From Lachnospiraceae bacterium (GTDB lineage: Bacteria; Bacillota; Clostridia; Lachnospirales; Lachnospiraceae), in the NCBI GenBank assembly GCA_017962825.1, contig JAGCUO010000119.1:1-39737 (forward strand): 39,737 nucleotides of DNA, in the 5' to 3' direction. The translations under genes and the position numbers were made by a program. Numbering within the stretch: the first letter of the stretch is position 1; each line of letters opens with the position of its first letter. Below, piece after piece: positions 18,827-27,755 of this stretch. A model generated the notes under the pieces. The model did no database searches. It was not told where the DNA came from and saw nothing but the letters and a program-made list of their open reading frames with translations.

Positions 18827-18884
18827 AAAAATACTCCCTTAATTAATTCTCATACGGATAATAAAATATCACATTCCGCCTTAT

Positions 18885-18920
18885 AAAAACAATGTGCGGT
18901 ATGCAAAGCACACCGCACAT
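18885..18920 (-). terminator. Terminator of ribU
   Basis: A 13-bp stem with one G-U pair (18892-18904 with 18908-18920) and a 3-base loop is followed on the minus strand by GTTTTTAT. It begins 28 bases after the ribU stop and ends the riboswitch-controlled transcript before the sensor operon. Confidence 0.9.
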
Positions 18921-18947
18921 GTATATCCGTTTCAGGGCCGAATCTGT

Positions 18948-19733
18948 TTAGTTTTCTTCTGCTTTTTCATTCTTACGGGTCACAAGATCCGCCCCGATAC
19001 CGGCTCCCTTGAGAACAGGGCTGATCCTCTTGTAAACAAGAAGTGTGAGGAGTGAAATGACCGCTCCCTTTATAAGATTAAGAGGTGCGACGCAAGCAAG
19101 GACGAAGGTCACGATATTATTTCCTGCAAGAGGATTTACCTTCGCTCCCAAATCAAGAATGGATTCAAGCGGCATTCCGTACAGCTTGGCAAATGCGGGA
19201 AGAAGATAAACGGCATTAAAAGCGGTTCCGAACATGGTAATGCATATGGTTCCCAGTACACAGGACTTGATGGCATTCTTCTTGGTCCTGCCGGCATAAT
19301 AAAGGGTAGCTGCGGGGATTACGAAGGATGCGCCTACCGCAAAGTTAGCAAGTTCGCCTACAAATGCTGTGGATGTACCCTTCATGAAAAGCTTGAGAAT
19401 GATCTTGATAAACTCGATAAGTACGCCGACGGAAGGTCCGAAGGCATACGCACCGATCATTACGGGAAGCTCGGAAAGATCCAGCTTGTAAAAAGACGGC
19501 GCAAAAGGCATGGGAAGCTCAATGAGCATAAGAGCTGCGGATATAGCAGAAAGCAGTCCTACTGAAGCTGCACGTCTTGCAGCGGAAGTCTTGTCGGTTA
19601 TTCCCTTCTTGCTGCGGATGATCCTTTCCGCTACGACAGAGCAAACAAATAGCCCTGCAATAATAAGCAAAAAACTGCCTACATACAGAGCGTTGGTTTT
19701 GACCTGAGTTATCAGGTTATTGATTGTTTCCAT
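18948..19733 (-). CDS. ribU: Riboflavin ECF transporter S component RibU
   Basis: A 261-residue membrane protein that acts as the riboflavin-binding subunit of an energy-coupling factor transporter; the shared EcfAAT module must lie elsewhere. About six membrane segments are visible, with the RibU-typical stretch ELPMPFAPSFYKLDLSELPVMIGAYAFGP near residues 80-110 and VYLLPAFAKLYGMPLESIL later. The start is set at ATG 19733, eight bases after GGAGG; an ATG seven codons upstream would lie inside the riboswitch and ribosome binding site. The FMN riboswitch directly upstream confirms the substrate. Confidence 0.95.
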   Translation of the reverse strand: METINNLITQVKTNALYVGSFLLIIAGLFVCSVVAERIIRSKKGITDKTSAARRAASVGLLSAISAALMLIELPMPFAPSFYKLDLSELPVMIGAYAFGPSVGVLIEFIKIILKLFMKGTSTAFVGELANFAVGASFVIPAATLYYAGRTKKNAIKSCVLGTICITMFGTAFNAVYLLPAFAKLYGMPLESILDLGAKVNPLAGNNIVTFVLACVAPLNLIKGAVISLLTLLVYKRISPVLKGAGIGADLVTRKNEKAEEN

Positions 19734-19740
19734 TATAAAT

Positions 19741-19850
19741 CCTCCTTCTTTCATCCGGACTGTACCGTTGGTATCGGAGTTTCACCGATTCGGCTCCGTG
19801 GAGCTCGCGGACTATACCGCCAGTAGGGAATTTCACCCTGCCCTGAAGTC
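19741..19850 (-). promoter_or_regulatory. FMN riboswitch (RFN element) controlling ribU
   Basis: The minus strand carries the RFN consensus in order: CTTCAGGGCAGGGTGAAATT, then CCCTACTGGCGGTATAGTCC, CGCGAGC, a variable stem, GAATCGGTGAAACTCCGATA, ACGGTACAGTCCGGATGAAA. The 3' strand of the closing helix runs straight into the GGAGG of ribU (19741-19745), and no terminator hairpin with T run fits before the ATG. Control is therefore probably at translation start, with FMN lowering RibU synthesis. Confidence 0.95.
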
Positions 19851-19859
19851 AACGTCAGA

Positions 19860-19888
19860 ATTATATTACACGCGCCGTTTTATTGCAA
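19860..19888 (-). promoter_or_regulatory. Promoter of the ribU riboswitch transcript
   Basis: On the minus strand TTGCAA (19883-19888) and TATAAT (19860-19865) are 17 bases apart. Transcription would begin about 7 bases later, just in front of the riboswitch. Confidence 0.78.
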
Positions 19889-19938
19889 TAGAGAGCAAAA
19901 AATGATAAATTCTAGGTATAATCAAGGTCTTAAAGCAG

Positions 19939-20304
19939 ATGAATACAGAAAATTCGACTTACAACAATTACAATCCCGACAGAGGAAGGCAGGCCTTCGA
20001 TACAGCCTCAGTTGTAATGGGAACAATATCGATGATACTGCTCTGTACGGGCGTTTTAAGCATACCCTCGGGAGCTCTCGGTATTCTTTTCGCGACGCTG
20101 GGCAAAAAGCCCGGAGCGGAACGCACCAAGGCATCCAAGACAGGTCTGATACTATCGACTGTCGGCATGATAGCGGGTATACTGACCGTTACGATCGCGC
20201 TCTACTGGTTCTGCACGGATCCTTCGGCGCCCGAACAGGTCAAAAATATGTATGAAGCTTACGGTATGGAAATGCCGGAATTCCCTATTTTCTCGGGAGG
20301 ATGA
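19939..20304 (+). CDS. Small DUF4190-like membrane protein
   Basis: A 121-residue protein with a polar Asn/Tyr-rich N-terminus and two membrane segments, about residues 25-55 and 69-92, linked by the charged loop GKKPGAERTKASKTG. This is the form of DUF4190-type proteins, whose function is unknown. The C-terminal tail is short and acidic. The ribosome binding site is weak; a TATAAT at 19917-19922 could serve as its -10 but has no good -35. It is the first of three plus-strand genes and its stop overlaps the region where the next gene starts. Confidence 0.7.
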   Translation: MNTENSTYNNYNPDRGRQAFDTASVVMGTISMILLCTGVLSIPSGALGILFATLGKKPGAERTKASKTGLILSTVGMIAGILTVTIALYWFCTDPSAPEQVKNMYEAYGMEMPEFPIFSGG

Positions 20305-20309
20305 ATCAT

Positions 20310-20801
20310 TTGGGTTTATCTGTAGGTTCAATCGGAAACCAAATACCGGGATACAGTGATTCCCAGATCAGGAGGATAGCGGGGCCTACCGTTACCCCCA
20401 TGGAGGAGTCTGCGCTCAAAAGCGGTCAGCCGGGCAAGGTAAACAAGGCCGAATGTGAGACCTGCAAGGCGAGGAAATACCAGGACGGATCCGATGAGAA
20501 CGTTTCCTTCAAGTCGGCACAGCACATCTCTCCTACCGCAGCCGGATCAAGAGTCAGGGCTCACGAGCAGGAGCATGTTTCCAACGCATATTCAAAAGCT
20601 GCACAGGACGGAGGCAGGGTTTTACAGGCATCCGTTGCAATACATACGGCGGTCTGCCCCGAATGCGGAAGAACCTATATTTCGGGCGGCACAACAACCA
20701 CCAAGATAGCTTACAAGAACGAAAATAATCCTTATCAGAAAGGCCTGAAGAAGCTTCACGGCCTGGCTACGGAAGGAATGAATTTTGATAAACAGATCTG
20801 A
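20310..20801 (+). CDS. SprA-related putative metallopeptidase
   Basis: A 163-residue protein with an H-E-x-x-H zinc motif (HEQEH, near residue 89) within SRVRAHEQEHVSNAYSKAA. It is preceded by C-x-x-C (CETC) next to RKYQDGSDENVSFKS and followed by CPEC. This order is that of SprA-related/CJM1_0395-type putative metallopeptidases. No signal peptide is seen, so it probably acts in the cytoplasm or is carried out by another route; substrate unknown. The likely start is TTG 20310, nine bases after GGAGG; the ATG at 20301 touches that site directly. The gene lies between two membrane-protein genes. Confidence 0.8.
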   Translation: MGLSVGSIGNQIPGYSDSQIRRIAGPTVTPMEESALKSGQPGKVNKAECETCKARKYQDGSDENVSFKSAQHISPTAAGSRVRAHEQEHVSNAYSKAAQDGGRVLQASVAIHTAVCPECGRTYISGGTTTTKIAYKNENNPYQKGLKKLHGLATEGMNFDKQI

Positions 20802-21579
20802 ATATCGTACACCGGCTGAATTAAAATCCCGCGCCCAGTCCGCACTTGCAGGCAGGTTTGCGGCAGCCGTGATGGTCACTCTTTCATATTTCATATGGGT
20901 CTATCTGCTCTCCTATTCGGGAAGCATCATATCTGCCATGATCGGCAGGATGCCTGTTTTCTCCGGATTAAAGATCAGCATCGGAACACAGATCACATAC
21001 ACCGTTATCGCCTCTCTCATAGCGGCTTTTTTGAGTATCATAAGCGAGATGTTCGTATGCGGCATGGATCTTTATTATCTGAACATCTCCACGGGACGCG
21101 ATGCACAAAACAGTGATATATTCGCAGGTTTTCGTGACAACGCTTCCGAAACCTTTAAGATTGCGGCATTCCTGATGCTGCCTTCCATTATCCTGTCGAT
21201 CCCCTACAATATATTTGCGGATCTGTATCTTCTGACCGGTATAAAAAAGTTCATGTACCTGGCAATCCTTTTTGTCGTACTTGCGCTCCTTGCTTCGTTT
21301 TATATGCATCTTACTTACGGAATGGCATTCTTCCTGAAGCTTGATTTCCCATCCTATTCGGCAGGAAAGATACTGCGGCTTGCAAGGGAAAAGATAACAG
21401 GGCACAGAGTAAGACTCTTTTTGCTGGATCTGAGATTTATCCCGATGCTTCTCTTATGTGTCCTTTCCATGGGCATAGGAATGACCTGGGTATATCCGAT
21501 AATGCTGGAAGCACATGCCCTGTTTTTCCTTAACCTCATGAATCCGGGACATTATATCCCGATAGATGAAAGAATCTGA
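20785..21579 (+). CDS. DUF975 family membrane protein
   Basis: A 264-residue polytopic membrane protein matching DUF975 in form: an N-terminal amphipathic helix with RTPAELKSRAQSALAGR, then about five to six membrane segments, and a late amphipathic part RLAREKITGHRVRLFLLDLRFI typical of the family. Function is unknown. The start is TTG 20785, eight bases after GGAAGG, and it overlaps the metallopeptidase gene by 17 bases. A bidirectional terminator follows. The overlap suggests the two proteins are needed together. Confidence 0.82.
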   Translation: MINRSEYRTPAELKSRAQSALAGRFAAAVMVTLSYFIWVYLLSYSGSIISAMIGRMPVFSGLKISIGTQITYTVIASLIAAFLSIISEMFVCGMDLYYLNISTGRDAQNSDIFAGFRDNASETFKIAAFLMLPSIILSIPYNIFADLYLLTGIKKFMYLAILFVVLALLASFYMHLTYGMAFFLKLDFPSYSAGKILRLAREKITGHRVRLFLLDLRFIPMLLLCVLSMGIGMTWVYPIMLEAHALFFLNLMNPGHYIPIDERI

Positions 21580-21585
21580 TAACGC

Positions 21586-21620
21586 AAAAAAAGATCCGGA
21601 CGAGATGCCCGGATCTTTTT
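21586..21620. terminator. Bidirectional terminator between DUF975 gene and HD-GYP gene
   Basis: AAGATCCGG (21591-21599) pairs with CCGGATCTT (21609-21617), flanked by A run on the left and T run on the right. It serves the convergent genes on both sides. Confidence 0.92.
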
Positions 21621-21640
21621 ATATCTCTTTTGATATCTGA

Positions 21641-22735
21641 TCAATGAAGATCTTCTATTCTGAGTTCCTTGTGCTTGTTCAGATCGATGAACTCATTTCC
21701 GCACTTTACAACGGGTCTTGAATACTCGCCGGGATTGAGCATTATGATCGTTCCCTCGCGGCCGTCTGAAAGTCTGCATGCGTTCTGGATGTATGTATAG
21801 GTAACATTCTTGAGGAATGTCATGATGATATCGGGATCGTACTTTTCAAGTCCTTCATCCTCAAATATCTCAACTACTCTGAAAGGACATATGGGACCTC
21901 TGTAAACTCTTGCGCTGGTCATGGCATCGTACACGTCACTTACTGCGGTAAGTCTTGCAAAGAGATCTACTCTGTCCCCGTGGAGTTTCAAGGGATATCC
22001 GCTTCCGTCGAATCTTTCGTGATGCATGATAGCGGTGCTCTTGATATGATCGGGAAGATCTCTGTCTTTCAGGATCTGATATCCGTACTCGGCATGACGC
22101 TTGATCTCTTTTTTCTCATCTTCGGTAAGAGGAGTCTTCTTGTTGAGGATCTCTCTGGAAACCTTGAGCTTGCCGATATCAAACAGAATGCCGGCCATCA
22201 TGGCCATTTCCTGATCTGCCTTGCTCCATCTGAGCCATCCGGATACAACATAGTTAAGAAGGGCTACGTTCATACAGTGAGCGAATGTGGAATCATCGAA
22301 TCCTCTCATTGCATGAAGCATGTCTATAACGGATACTCTCGATCCCGCTTTGGAGATCATGTCGAGAGGCTTTTCAAGCAGGAGAATGGGATCGACCTCT
22401 ACGTTCTTATCGACCATCTCACTGACATGAAATTCAAGGGATTTCTTACCCTCTTCGTAGTCAGCCTGGAATTCCTTGAAAAGCTCCGTATCTCTTAATT
22501 TCTCGAAATGGGAAGGCTCGCGTCCTTCCTCGGCCTGAGCACCATTCTGCCCGGACGCAGTTTCTTTTACCTCATCCTCAACATAGATACTGAGAATTCC
22601 GTATAACTCAAGTCTGGTTATGAGCGTCTGAGAAAGCTTGGTGCCCTTGGCAATGACGGTTTTGTTGTCATAATTAAGGACGTCGCTTCCCACGATCATT
22701 CCGGGTTTAAGTTTTGATGTTGATATTTTATTCAT
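21641..22735 (-). CDS. HD-GYP-like protein with altered HD motif
   Basis: A 364-residue protein. Residues 1-60 form the small beta domain often found before HD-GYP domains (LKPGMIVGSDVLNYDNKTVIAKG), then a helical linker, then an HD-GYP domain from about 135 to 320. Conserved ligands are His153, His214, His238-His239 and Asp270, and GYP is intact in HHERFDGSGYP. The HD motif itself reads Phe185-Asp186 (LFDIGK instead of LHDIGK), so one metal ligand is missing. Intact family members hydrolyse cyclic di-GMP; this one may have lost or changed activity. It follows prfB by 29 bases, probably in the secA transcript. GGGGG nine bases upstream supports the start. Confidence 0.88.
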   Translation of the reverse strand: MNKISTSKLKPGMIVGSDVLNYDNKTVIAKGTKLSQTLITRLELYGILSIYVEDEVKETASGQNGAQAEEGREPSHFEKLRDTELFKEFQADYEEGKKSLEFHVSEMVDKNVEVDPILLLEKPLDMISKAGSRVSVIDMLHAMRGFDDSTFAHCMNVALLNYVVSGWLRWSKADQEMAMMAGILFDIGKLKVSREILNKKTPLTEDEKKEIKRHAEYGYQILKDRDLPDHIKSTAIMHHERFDGSGYPLKLHGDRVDLFARLTAVSDVYDAMTSARVYRGPICPFRVVEIFEDEGLEKYDPDIIMTFLKNVTYTYIQNACRLSDGREGTIIMLNPGEYSRPVVKCGNEFIDLNKHKELRIEDLH

Positions 22736-22764
22736 ATGCTAAAACCCCCATGCATATGGTTTGA

Positions 22765-23904
22765 TCAGACTTCTTCATCGTCTCCGCCGACTTCTTCTCC
22801 GCCGGTGCTCTTCCACTTAAGGAAGCTTACGATGAACTGATCAAGTTTTCCGTCAAGTACTCCGAGTGCATCCGAAGTCTTGTATCCGGTTCGTTTGTCG
22901 GTAACCATGGTGTAAGGCTGAAGGAAGTAACTTCTGATCTGGTTACCCCATGCAATGTCCTTAATGTCACCGGCGATACCCTTGCTCTTTGCTTCTTCCT
23001 CTTCCTGCTTGAGTTCGAAGAGCTTGGCACGGAGCATCTCGAATGCCTTATCCTTGTTCTGGAACTGGCTTCTCTCATTCTGACAGGTAACAACAATTCC
23101 GGTAGGGATATGAGTGATACGGATAGCGGAGGAGGTTTTGTTGATGTGCTGACCGCCGGCACCGCTGCTTCGATAGGTATCGATGCGCAAATCCTTATCC
23201 TCTATTACTATATCATTATTTTGAGGAATTACAGGCATAACCATACAGGATACGAATGAAGTCTGACGTTTAGCCTGTGCATTGAAGGGCGAAATCCTGA
23301 CAAGTCTGTGAACACCCTTCTCACTTTTTAAGTAACCGTAAGCATTGGGACCGCTGACCTGGAAGGATACGGATTTGATTCCTGCTTCGTCTCCGTCCAA
23401 AAGGTCCAGAACTTCAAGCTTAAGTCCCTTCTTATCCGCCCACTTTGAGTACATACGGAACAGCATACCGCACCAGTCACAACTCTCCGTTCCGCCCGCA
23501 CCGGCATTGAGCTCGACGATCGCATCCGCATCATCATACTCACCGCTTAAGAGGGTGGAAAGTCTGAGTTCCTCAAATCTGGTTACAAAATTATCAAGTT
23601 CCTCTCTTGCTTCGGGAATAAGGGATTCATCCTCTTCTTCATTTCCCATCTCTACAAGAGTAAGTATATCATCAATTCCGGTCTCAAGGCTCTTAACAAG
23701 ATCCCTGGTATCCTTAAGATTTTTGAGCTCTTTCATCTTGGTATTGGCCCTGTCGGGATCATCCCAGAAACCGGGGGCTTCCATTTCTCTTTCGAGCTCT
23801 TCTATTTTCTTGGACTTATCTTCAAGGCTCAGTGAATCCTTAACCTCTGCAAGAGGTGCCTTGTAAGTAAGTATTTCCTGTTTTATCTGATCAAGTTCTA
23901 CCAT
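22765..23904 (-). CDS. prfB: Peptide chain release factor 2
   Basis: RF2 releases the peptide at UGA and UAA codons. The 379-residue protein has the stop-reading motif SPF at 205-207 and GGQ at 250-252, the catalytic tip. The N-terminal part is complete in one frame (MVELDQIKQE to EAPGFWDDPDRA), so the programmed +1 frameshift that controls prfB in many bacteria is absent. It lies 55 bases after secA, which is a common pairing in Firmicutes. The ribosome binding site before the ATG is weak. Confidence 0.96.
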   Translation of the reverse strand: MVELDQIKQEILTYKAPLAEVKDSLSLEDKSKKIEELEREMEAPGFWDDPDRANTKMKELKNLKDTRDLVKSLETGIDDILTLVEMGNEEEDESLIPEAREELDNFVTRFEELRLSTLLSGEYDDADAIVELNAGAGGTESCDWCGMLFRMYSKWADKKGLKLEVLDLLDGDEAGIKSVSFQVSGPNAYGYLKSEKGVHRLVRISPFNAQAKRQTSFVSCMVMPVIPQNNDIVIEDKDLRIDTYRSSGAGGQHINKTSSAIRITHIPTGIVVTCQNERSQFQNKDKAFEMLRAKLFELKQEEEEAKSKGIAGDIKDIAWGNQIRSYFLQPYTMVTDKRTGYKTSDALGVLDGKLDQFIVSFLKWKSTGGEEVGGDDEEV

Positions 23905-23959
23905 TTATACCACACTTTCCGAAAAAATAAACATTAGCAGCGTTTTTCCGAAAAGTCTG

Positions 23960-26536
23960 TCAGAGCTTCATACCGGGTCTTCCGTGGCAGGCTTTGAACT
24001 TCTTGCCGCTTCCGCAAGGGCAGGGATCGTTGGGATATACCTTCTGTGCCGCTCTTGTCTTGGGAGCTCTGGGGCCGGAATCATCCTTGTTGGTTCCGGT
24101 AACCTGGGCAACCTGTTCACGCTCGACCTTCTGCTCGACCTTGATATGCATAAGAACTTTGACGGTATCTTCCTGAATGTTCTGGATGAGCTCGTCAAAC
24201 ATTGCATAGCTCTGATTTCTGTATTCGATAAGGGGATCCTTCTGTCCGTAGGAAGCAAGACCTGCGCCCTGTTCCATTATTGCCATATCGTCAATATGTC
24301 CCATCCACTTGCGGTCGATGGTACGGAGAAGGATGACTCTCTCTACTTCACGGATCTGCTCGGGCTCGGGGAATTCAGCTTCCTTGGTCTCATAATACTT
24401 GACCGCCTCTTCCTTGAGAGCCTGCTTGATGCTGTTCTTTTTGAGCTTGCTCATTCTCTCGCTTGTTACGGGCTCAAGAGGAATGATGGGAAGAAGGAGC
24501 TCATTAAGTTCCTTGAAATCCCAATTCTCGGGAGCAACATCATCATTGATACATGTATCGACGCATCTCTCGACTATATCGGTGATCATCTTATAGATAT
24601 AATCACGCATGCTCTCGCCGTCGAGAACCTTACGTCTCTCTTCATAAATGATCTCTCTCTGCTCGCTCATTACGCGGTCGTACTCGAGGAGATTTTTACG
24701 GATTCCGAAGTTGTTGGACTCGATCTTCTTCTGGGCGGATTCGATGGCGCCGGTGAGTGCCTTGTGCTCGATCTCCTGTCCCTCGGGAATACCGAGAGCA
24801 TTGAACATGGAAATAAGTCTCTCCGAACCGAAGAGTCTCATAAGATCGTCTTCGAGAGAGATATAGAACTTGGATTCACCGGGATCTCCCTGACGTCCGG
24901 AACGTCCGCGGAGCTGGTTATCGATACGTCTTGATTCATGACGCTCGGTACCTATGATCTTAAGACCGCCGGCTGCAAGTGCCTCTTCATCAAGCTTGAT
25001 ATCGGTACCACGTCCTGCCATGTTGGTAGCGATGGTGACATTACCGTGGATACCTGCCTGAGCAACGATCTCTGCTTCTCTTTCATGGAACTTCGCATTG
25101 AGGACTTCATGCTTAATGCCCGCTTTGCTGAACATTCTGCTGAGTTCCTCGGATGCATCGATATTGATGGTACCGATAAGGACGGGCTGTCCCTTTGCAT
25201 GTGCTTCCTGAGTAGCCAGAAGGATGGCGTTAAGCTTCTCTTTCCTGGTCTTGTAAACCGCATCCTGAAGATCTTTTCTGATAACGGGCTTATTGGTGGG
25301 AATGGTGATAACATCCATTCCGTAGATTTCCCTGAACTCGGCTTCCTCGGTGAGTGCGGTACCGGTCATACCGGACTTTTTCTCAAAGAGGTTGAAGAAG
25401 TTCTGGAATGTAATGGTAGCAAGAGTCTTGGACTCACGCTTTACCTTAACGTGCTCTTTAGCTTCGATGGCCTGATGGAGACCGTCGGAGAATCTTCTGC
25501 CGGGCATGATACGTCCGGTGAACTCGTCTACGATAAGGATCTGATCATCCTTAACAACATAATCCTGATCCTTGTGCATAAGGTTATGCGCTCTTAAGGC
25601 GAGGATAATGTTGTGATTGATCTCGGTATTCTCGGGATCGGACAGGTTCTCTATATGGAAGAACTGCTCAACCCTTGCGGTTCCGGCTTCGGTCAGGTTA
25701 ACGATCTTATCCTTCTCGTTAACTACGAAATCTCCGGTCTCTTCCTGAGTGATACCCATAATGGCATCCATCTTGGAAAGCTCTTTCACGTCGTCGCCGC
25801 GCTTGAGCTGTCTTGCAAGAAGGTCGCACATCTCATAAAGTGCGGTGGATTTGCCGCTCTGTCCGGATATGATGAGAGGTGTTCTGGCTTCGTCGATAAG
25901 AACGGAGTCAACCTCGTCGATTATACAGAAGTTAAGGTCTCTTAAAACGAGCTGCTTCTTATATATAGCCATGTTATCTCTCAGATAATCAAAGCCCAGC
26001 TCGTTGTTGGTTACATATGTGATATCGCAGTTATACGCCTGCTGCCTCTCCTCGGAATTCATTGAGTTGAGAACAACACCTACGGTAAGACCGAGGAATC
26101 TGTGAACCTCGCCCATCCACTCTGCGTCACGGTTTGCCAGATAGTCGTTGACCGTTACGATATGAACACCCTTTCCTGTAAGCGCATTCAGATATGCGGG
26201 ACAGGTGGAAACAAGGGTCTTACCTTCACCGGTTCTCATCTCGGCAATCCTGCCCTGATGAAGTACGACACCACCGATAAGCTGTACCCTGAAGTGCTCC
26301 AGTCCTATTGCCCTCTTTGCAGCTTCTCTCACAACCGCAAAAGCTTCGGGAAGAATGTCATCCAGTGTCTCTCCCTTTTCAAGGCGTTCCTTGAACCAGG
26401 GGGTCTTAGCCTTAAGTTCTTCGTCCGAAAGTGCCTGCATCTCGGGCCTTAAACTCTCGATCTTATCTATGATCGGAGTGATTCTTTTAAGTTCTCGCTC
26501 GGAATGAGTTCCGAATAATTTCTCTGTCAGTTTCAT
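23960..26536 (-). CDS. secA: Protein translocase ATPase SecA
   Basis: SecA drives proteins through SecYEG. The 858-residue protein has Walker A RTGEGKT at 101-107, the DEVD box in [17 protein letters not shown], the second motor with [11 protein letters not shown], and helical scaffold and wing domains. The C-terminal zinc tail is complete (CPCGSG...CHG, near 842-855), which suggests SecB-like or phospholipid contact. Length is normal. It is the first gene of a transcript with prfB and the HD-GYP-like gene. Confidence 0.98.
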   Translation of the reverse strand: MKLTEKLFGTHSERELKRITPIIDKIESLRPEMQALSDEELKAKTPWFKERLEKGETLDDILPEAFAVVREAAKRAIGLEHFRVQLIGGVVLHQGRIAEMRTGEGKTLVSTCPAYLNALTGKGVHIVTVNDYLANRDAEWMGEVHRFLGLTVGVVLNSMNSEERQQAYNCDITYVTNNELGFDYLRDNMAIYKKQLVLRDLNFCIIDEVDSVLIDEARTPLIISGQSGKSTALYEMCDLLARQLKRGDDVKELSKMDAIMGITQEETGDFVVNEKDKIVNLTEAGTARVEQFFHIENLSDPENTEINHNIILALRAHNLMHKDQDYVVKDDQILIVDEFTGRIMPGRRFSDGLHQAIEAKEHVKVKRESKTLATITFQNFFNLFEKKSGMTGTALTEEAEFREIYGMDVITIPTNKPVIRKDLQDAVYKTRKEKLNAILLATQEAHAKGQPVLIGTINIDASEELSRMFSKAGIKHEVLNAKFHEREAEIVAQAGIHGNVTIATNMAGRGTDIKLDEEALAAGGLKIIGTERHESRRIDNQLRGRSGRQGDPGESKFYISLEDDLMRLFGSERLISMFNALGIPEGQEIEHKALTGAIESAQKKIESNNFGIRKNLLEYDRVMSEQREIIYEERRKVLDGESMRDYIYKMITDIVERCVDTCINDDVAPENWDFKELNELLLPIIPLEPVTSERMSKLKKNSIKQALKEEAVKYYETKEAEFPEPEQIREVERVILLRTIDRKWMGHIDDMAIMEQGAGLASYGQKDPLIEYRNQSYAMFDELIQNIQEDTVKVLMHIKVEQKVEREQVAQVTGTNKDDSGPRAPKTRAAQKVYPNDPCPCGSGKKFKACHGRPGMKL

Positions 26537-26563
26537 AATATGCCTTTTACCTCACATCAGCAT

Positions 26564-26592
26564 ATTTTAACAGATAAGGGGAGCGGTTTCAA
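26564..26592 (-). promoter_or_regulatory. Promoter of secA
   Basis: On the minus strand TTGAAA (26587-26592) and TAAAAT (26564-26569) are 17 bases apart, about 28 bases before the secA ATG. The box is separate from the divergent lacI promoter to its right. Confidence 0.72.
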
Positions 26593-26616
26593 TGAAAAAG
26601 GTATTTCAGCAAATGC

Positions 26617-26645
26617 TTGAATTCATAACGATGTTTATCTATAAT
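26617..26645 (+). promoter_or_regulatory. Promoter of the LacI-family gene and uxaC
   Basis: TTGAAT (26617-26622) and TATAAT (26640-26645) are separated by 17 bases. The predicted start of transcription, about 26652, coincides with the first base of a perfect LacI-type operator. Confidence 0.8.
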
Positions 26646-26651
26646 CTCCTA

Positions 26652-26665
26652 TGTAACCGCTTACA
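26652..26665 (+). promoter_or_regulatory. LacI/CcpA-type operator at the +1 of lacI-uxaC
   Basis: The 14-base TGTAACCGCTTACA fits every position of the catabolite-responsive element consensus TGWAANCGNTNWCA and is nearly palindromic with a central CG, as LacI-family operators are. Placed over the transcription start it would block initiation. Either the regulator encoded next (autoregulation) or CcpA could bind. Confidence 0.75.
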
Positions 26666-26695
26666 AAAAATCATCGTTAATGCCGGGGAGGAACC

Positions 26696-27730
26696 GTGAA
26701 AGAACGTACCGTTACAATTTATGACATATCGGAAAAAGCCGGCGTTTCCATCGCTACAGTATCGAGAGTACTGAACAATTCGAACAATGTAAGCGAAAAC
26801 ACCCGTAAAAAGGTAATGGACGCCATCAAGGAAACCGGATATACCCCCAACGCCTTCGCAAGAGGTCTGGGACTCAATACCATGAAAACTATCGGTATCC
26901 TTACCGCCGACTCATCCGACCTCTATCTGGCCAAGGCCATATATTATTTTGAAGAAGAATTAAGAGAAAACGGCTATGATTCCCTCCTTTGCTGCACAGG
27001 TTATGAGCTGAAGGACAAAAAAGCGGCCATTGACCTTCTCATCAGCAAAAAGGTTGACGGTATCATCCTGGTCGGATCCCACTTCGTATATCCCGACGCC
27101 TGCGACAACAAATACATAATCCGGGCATCCGAGAGTGTACCCGTAATGCTCCTGAACGCGGAGATCGAAGGCAATAACATCTACTGTGTCAGCTCCGACG
27201 ACCATGACAGTGTATACAGAGCTACCATGAAGCTCGTGGAATCCGGACACAAAAATGTTCTCTATTATTACAACACCACCTCATATTCCGGTCATCTCAA
27301 AGAGCGAGGCTTCAGGGATGCCATGAAGGACGCGGGAATAAATGTGACCGAAAGGCAGTGCCAGTTCTTCGAGGGATCCAATGAGGATATTCACGGAATG
27401 TCAGCACAGCTTGAAAAAGCCGCATCCGCCGGACTTAAATTCGATGCCGTCATCGCATCCGACGATACACTGGCCCTCAGTGCCGTCAAATATGCACAGT
27501 CCAAGGGCCTCAGGATCCCGGTTGATTTTTCCGTTATCGGATATAACAACTCAATGCTCACAAACTGCTGTGATCCCGAGATCACTTCCATAGATAACAA
27601 AGTGGAAACTTTATGCAAACATCTCACTTCGATACTTCTGGGAGTTCTCTCCGGTGAAGAAATGCCTAAAAAGACCGTTTTCAAGGCAGACATCATCGAA
27701 AAGGGAACAACCAGGCTCAATAAAGATTAA
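26696..27730 (+). CDS. LacI-family transcriptional regulator of hexuronate use
   Basis: A 344-residue regulator with a LacI helix-turn-helix at about residues 6-26 (TIYDISEKAGVSIATVSRVL), the hinge helix GYTPNAFARGLGLN near 50-60, and a sugar-binding core (TIGILTADSSDLY to the final TSIDNKVETL). The start is GTG after GGGGAGG. The ligand-binding Cys pair CC near residue 285 is unusual but within family range. It stands 25 bases before uxaC, so it probably controls uronate genes and its own promoter; the effector is unknown (2-keto-3-deoxygluconate or a uronate would be natural). CcpA itself is less likely because of this neighbour. Confidence 0.88.
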   Translation: MKERTVTIYDISEKAGVSIATVSRVLNNSNNVSENTRKKVMDAIKETGYTPNAFARGLGLNTMKTIGILTADSSDLYLAKAIYYFEEELRENGYDSLLCCTGYELKDKKAAIDLLISKKVDGIILVGSHFVYPDACDNKYIIRASESVPVMLLNAEIEGNNIYCVSSDDHDSVYRATMKLVESGHKNVLYYYNTTSYSGHLKERGFRDAMKDAGINVTERQCQFFEGSNEDIHGMSAQLEKAASAGLKFDAVIASDDTLALSAVKYAQSKGLRIPVDFSVIGYNNSMLTNCCDPEITSIDNKVETLCKHLTSILLGVLSGEEMPKKTVFKADIIEKGTTRLNKD

Positions 27731-27755
27731 TTCATTACCAAAGGAGACCAAGAAC

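Noticed and set aside
23984-24934. Long plus-strand open frame of 316 codons inside secA
   Set aside because: It is antisense to a certain secA gene, has no ribosome binding site or recognisable domain, and its composition follows the secA codons in mirror.
27654-27755. uxaC read from an ATG inside the lacI gene
   Set aside because: The added residues are a frame-shifted copy of the lacI end. GTG 27756 has a good ribosome binding site and gives the family length.
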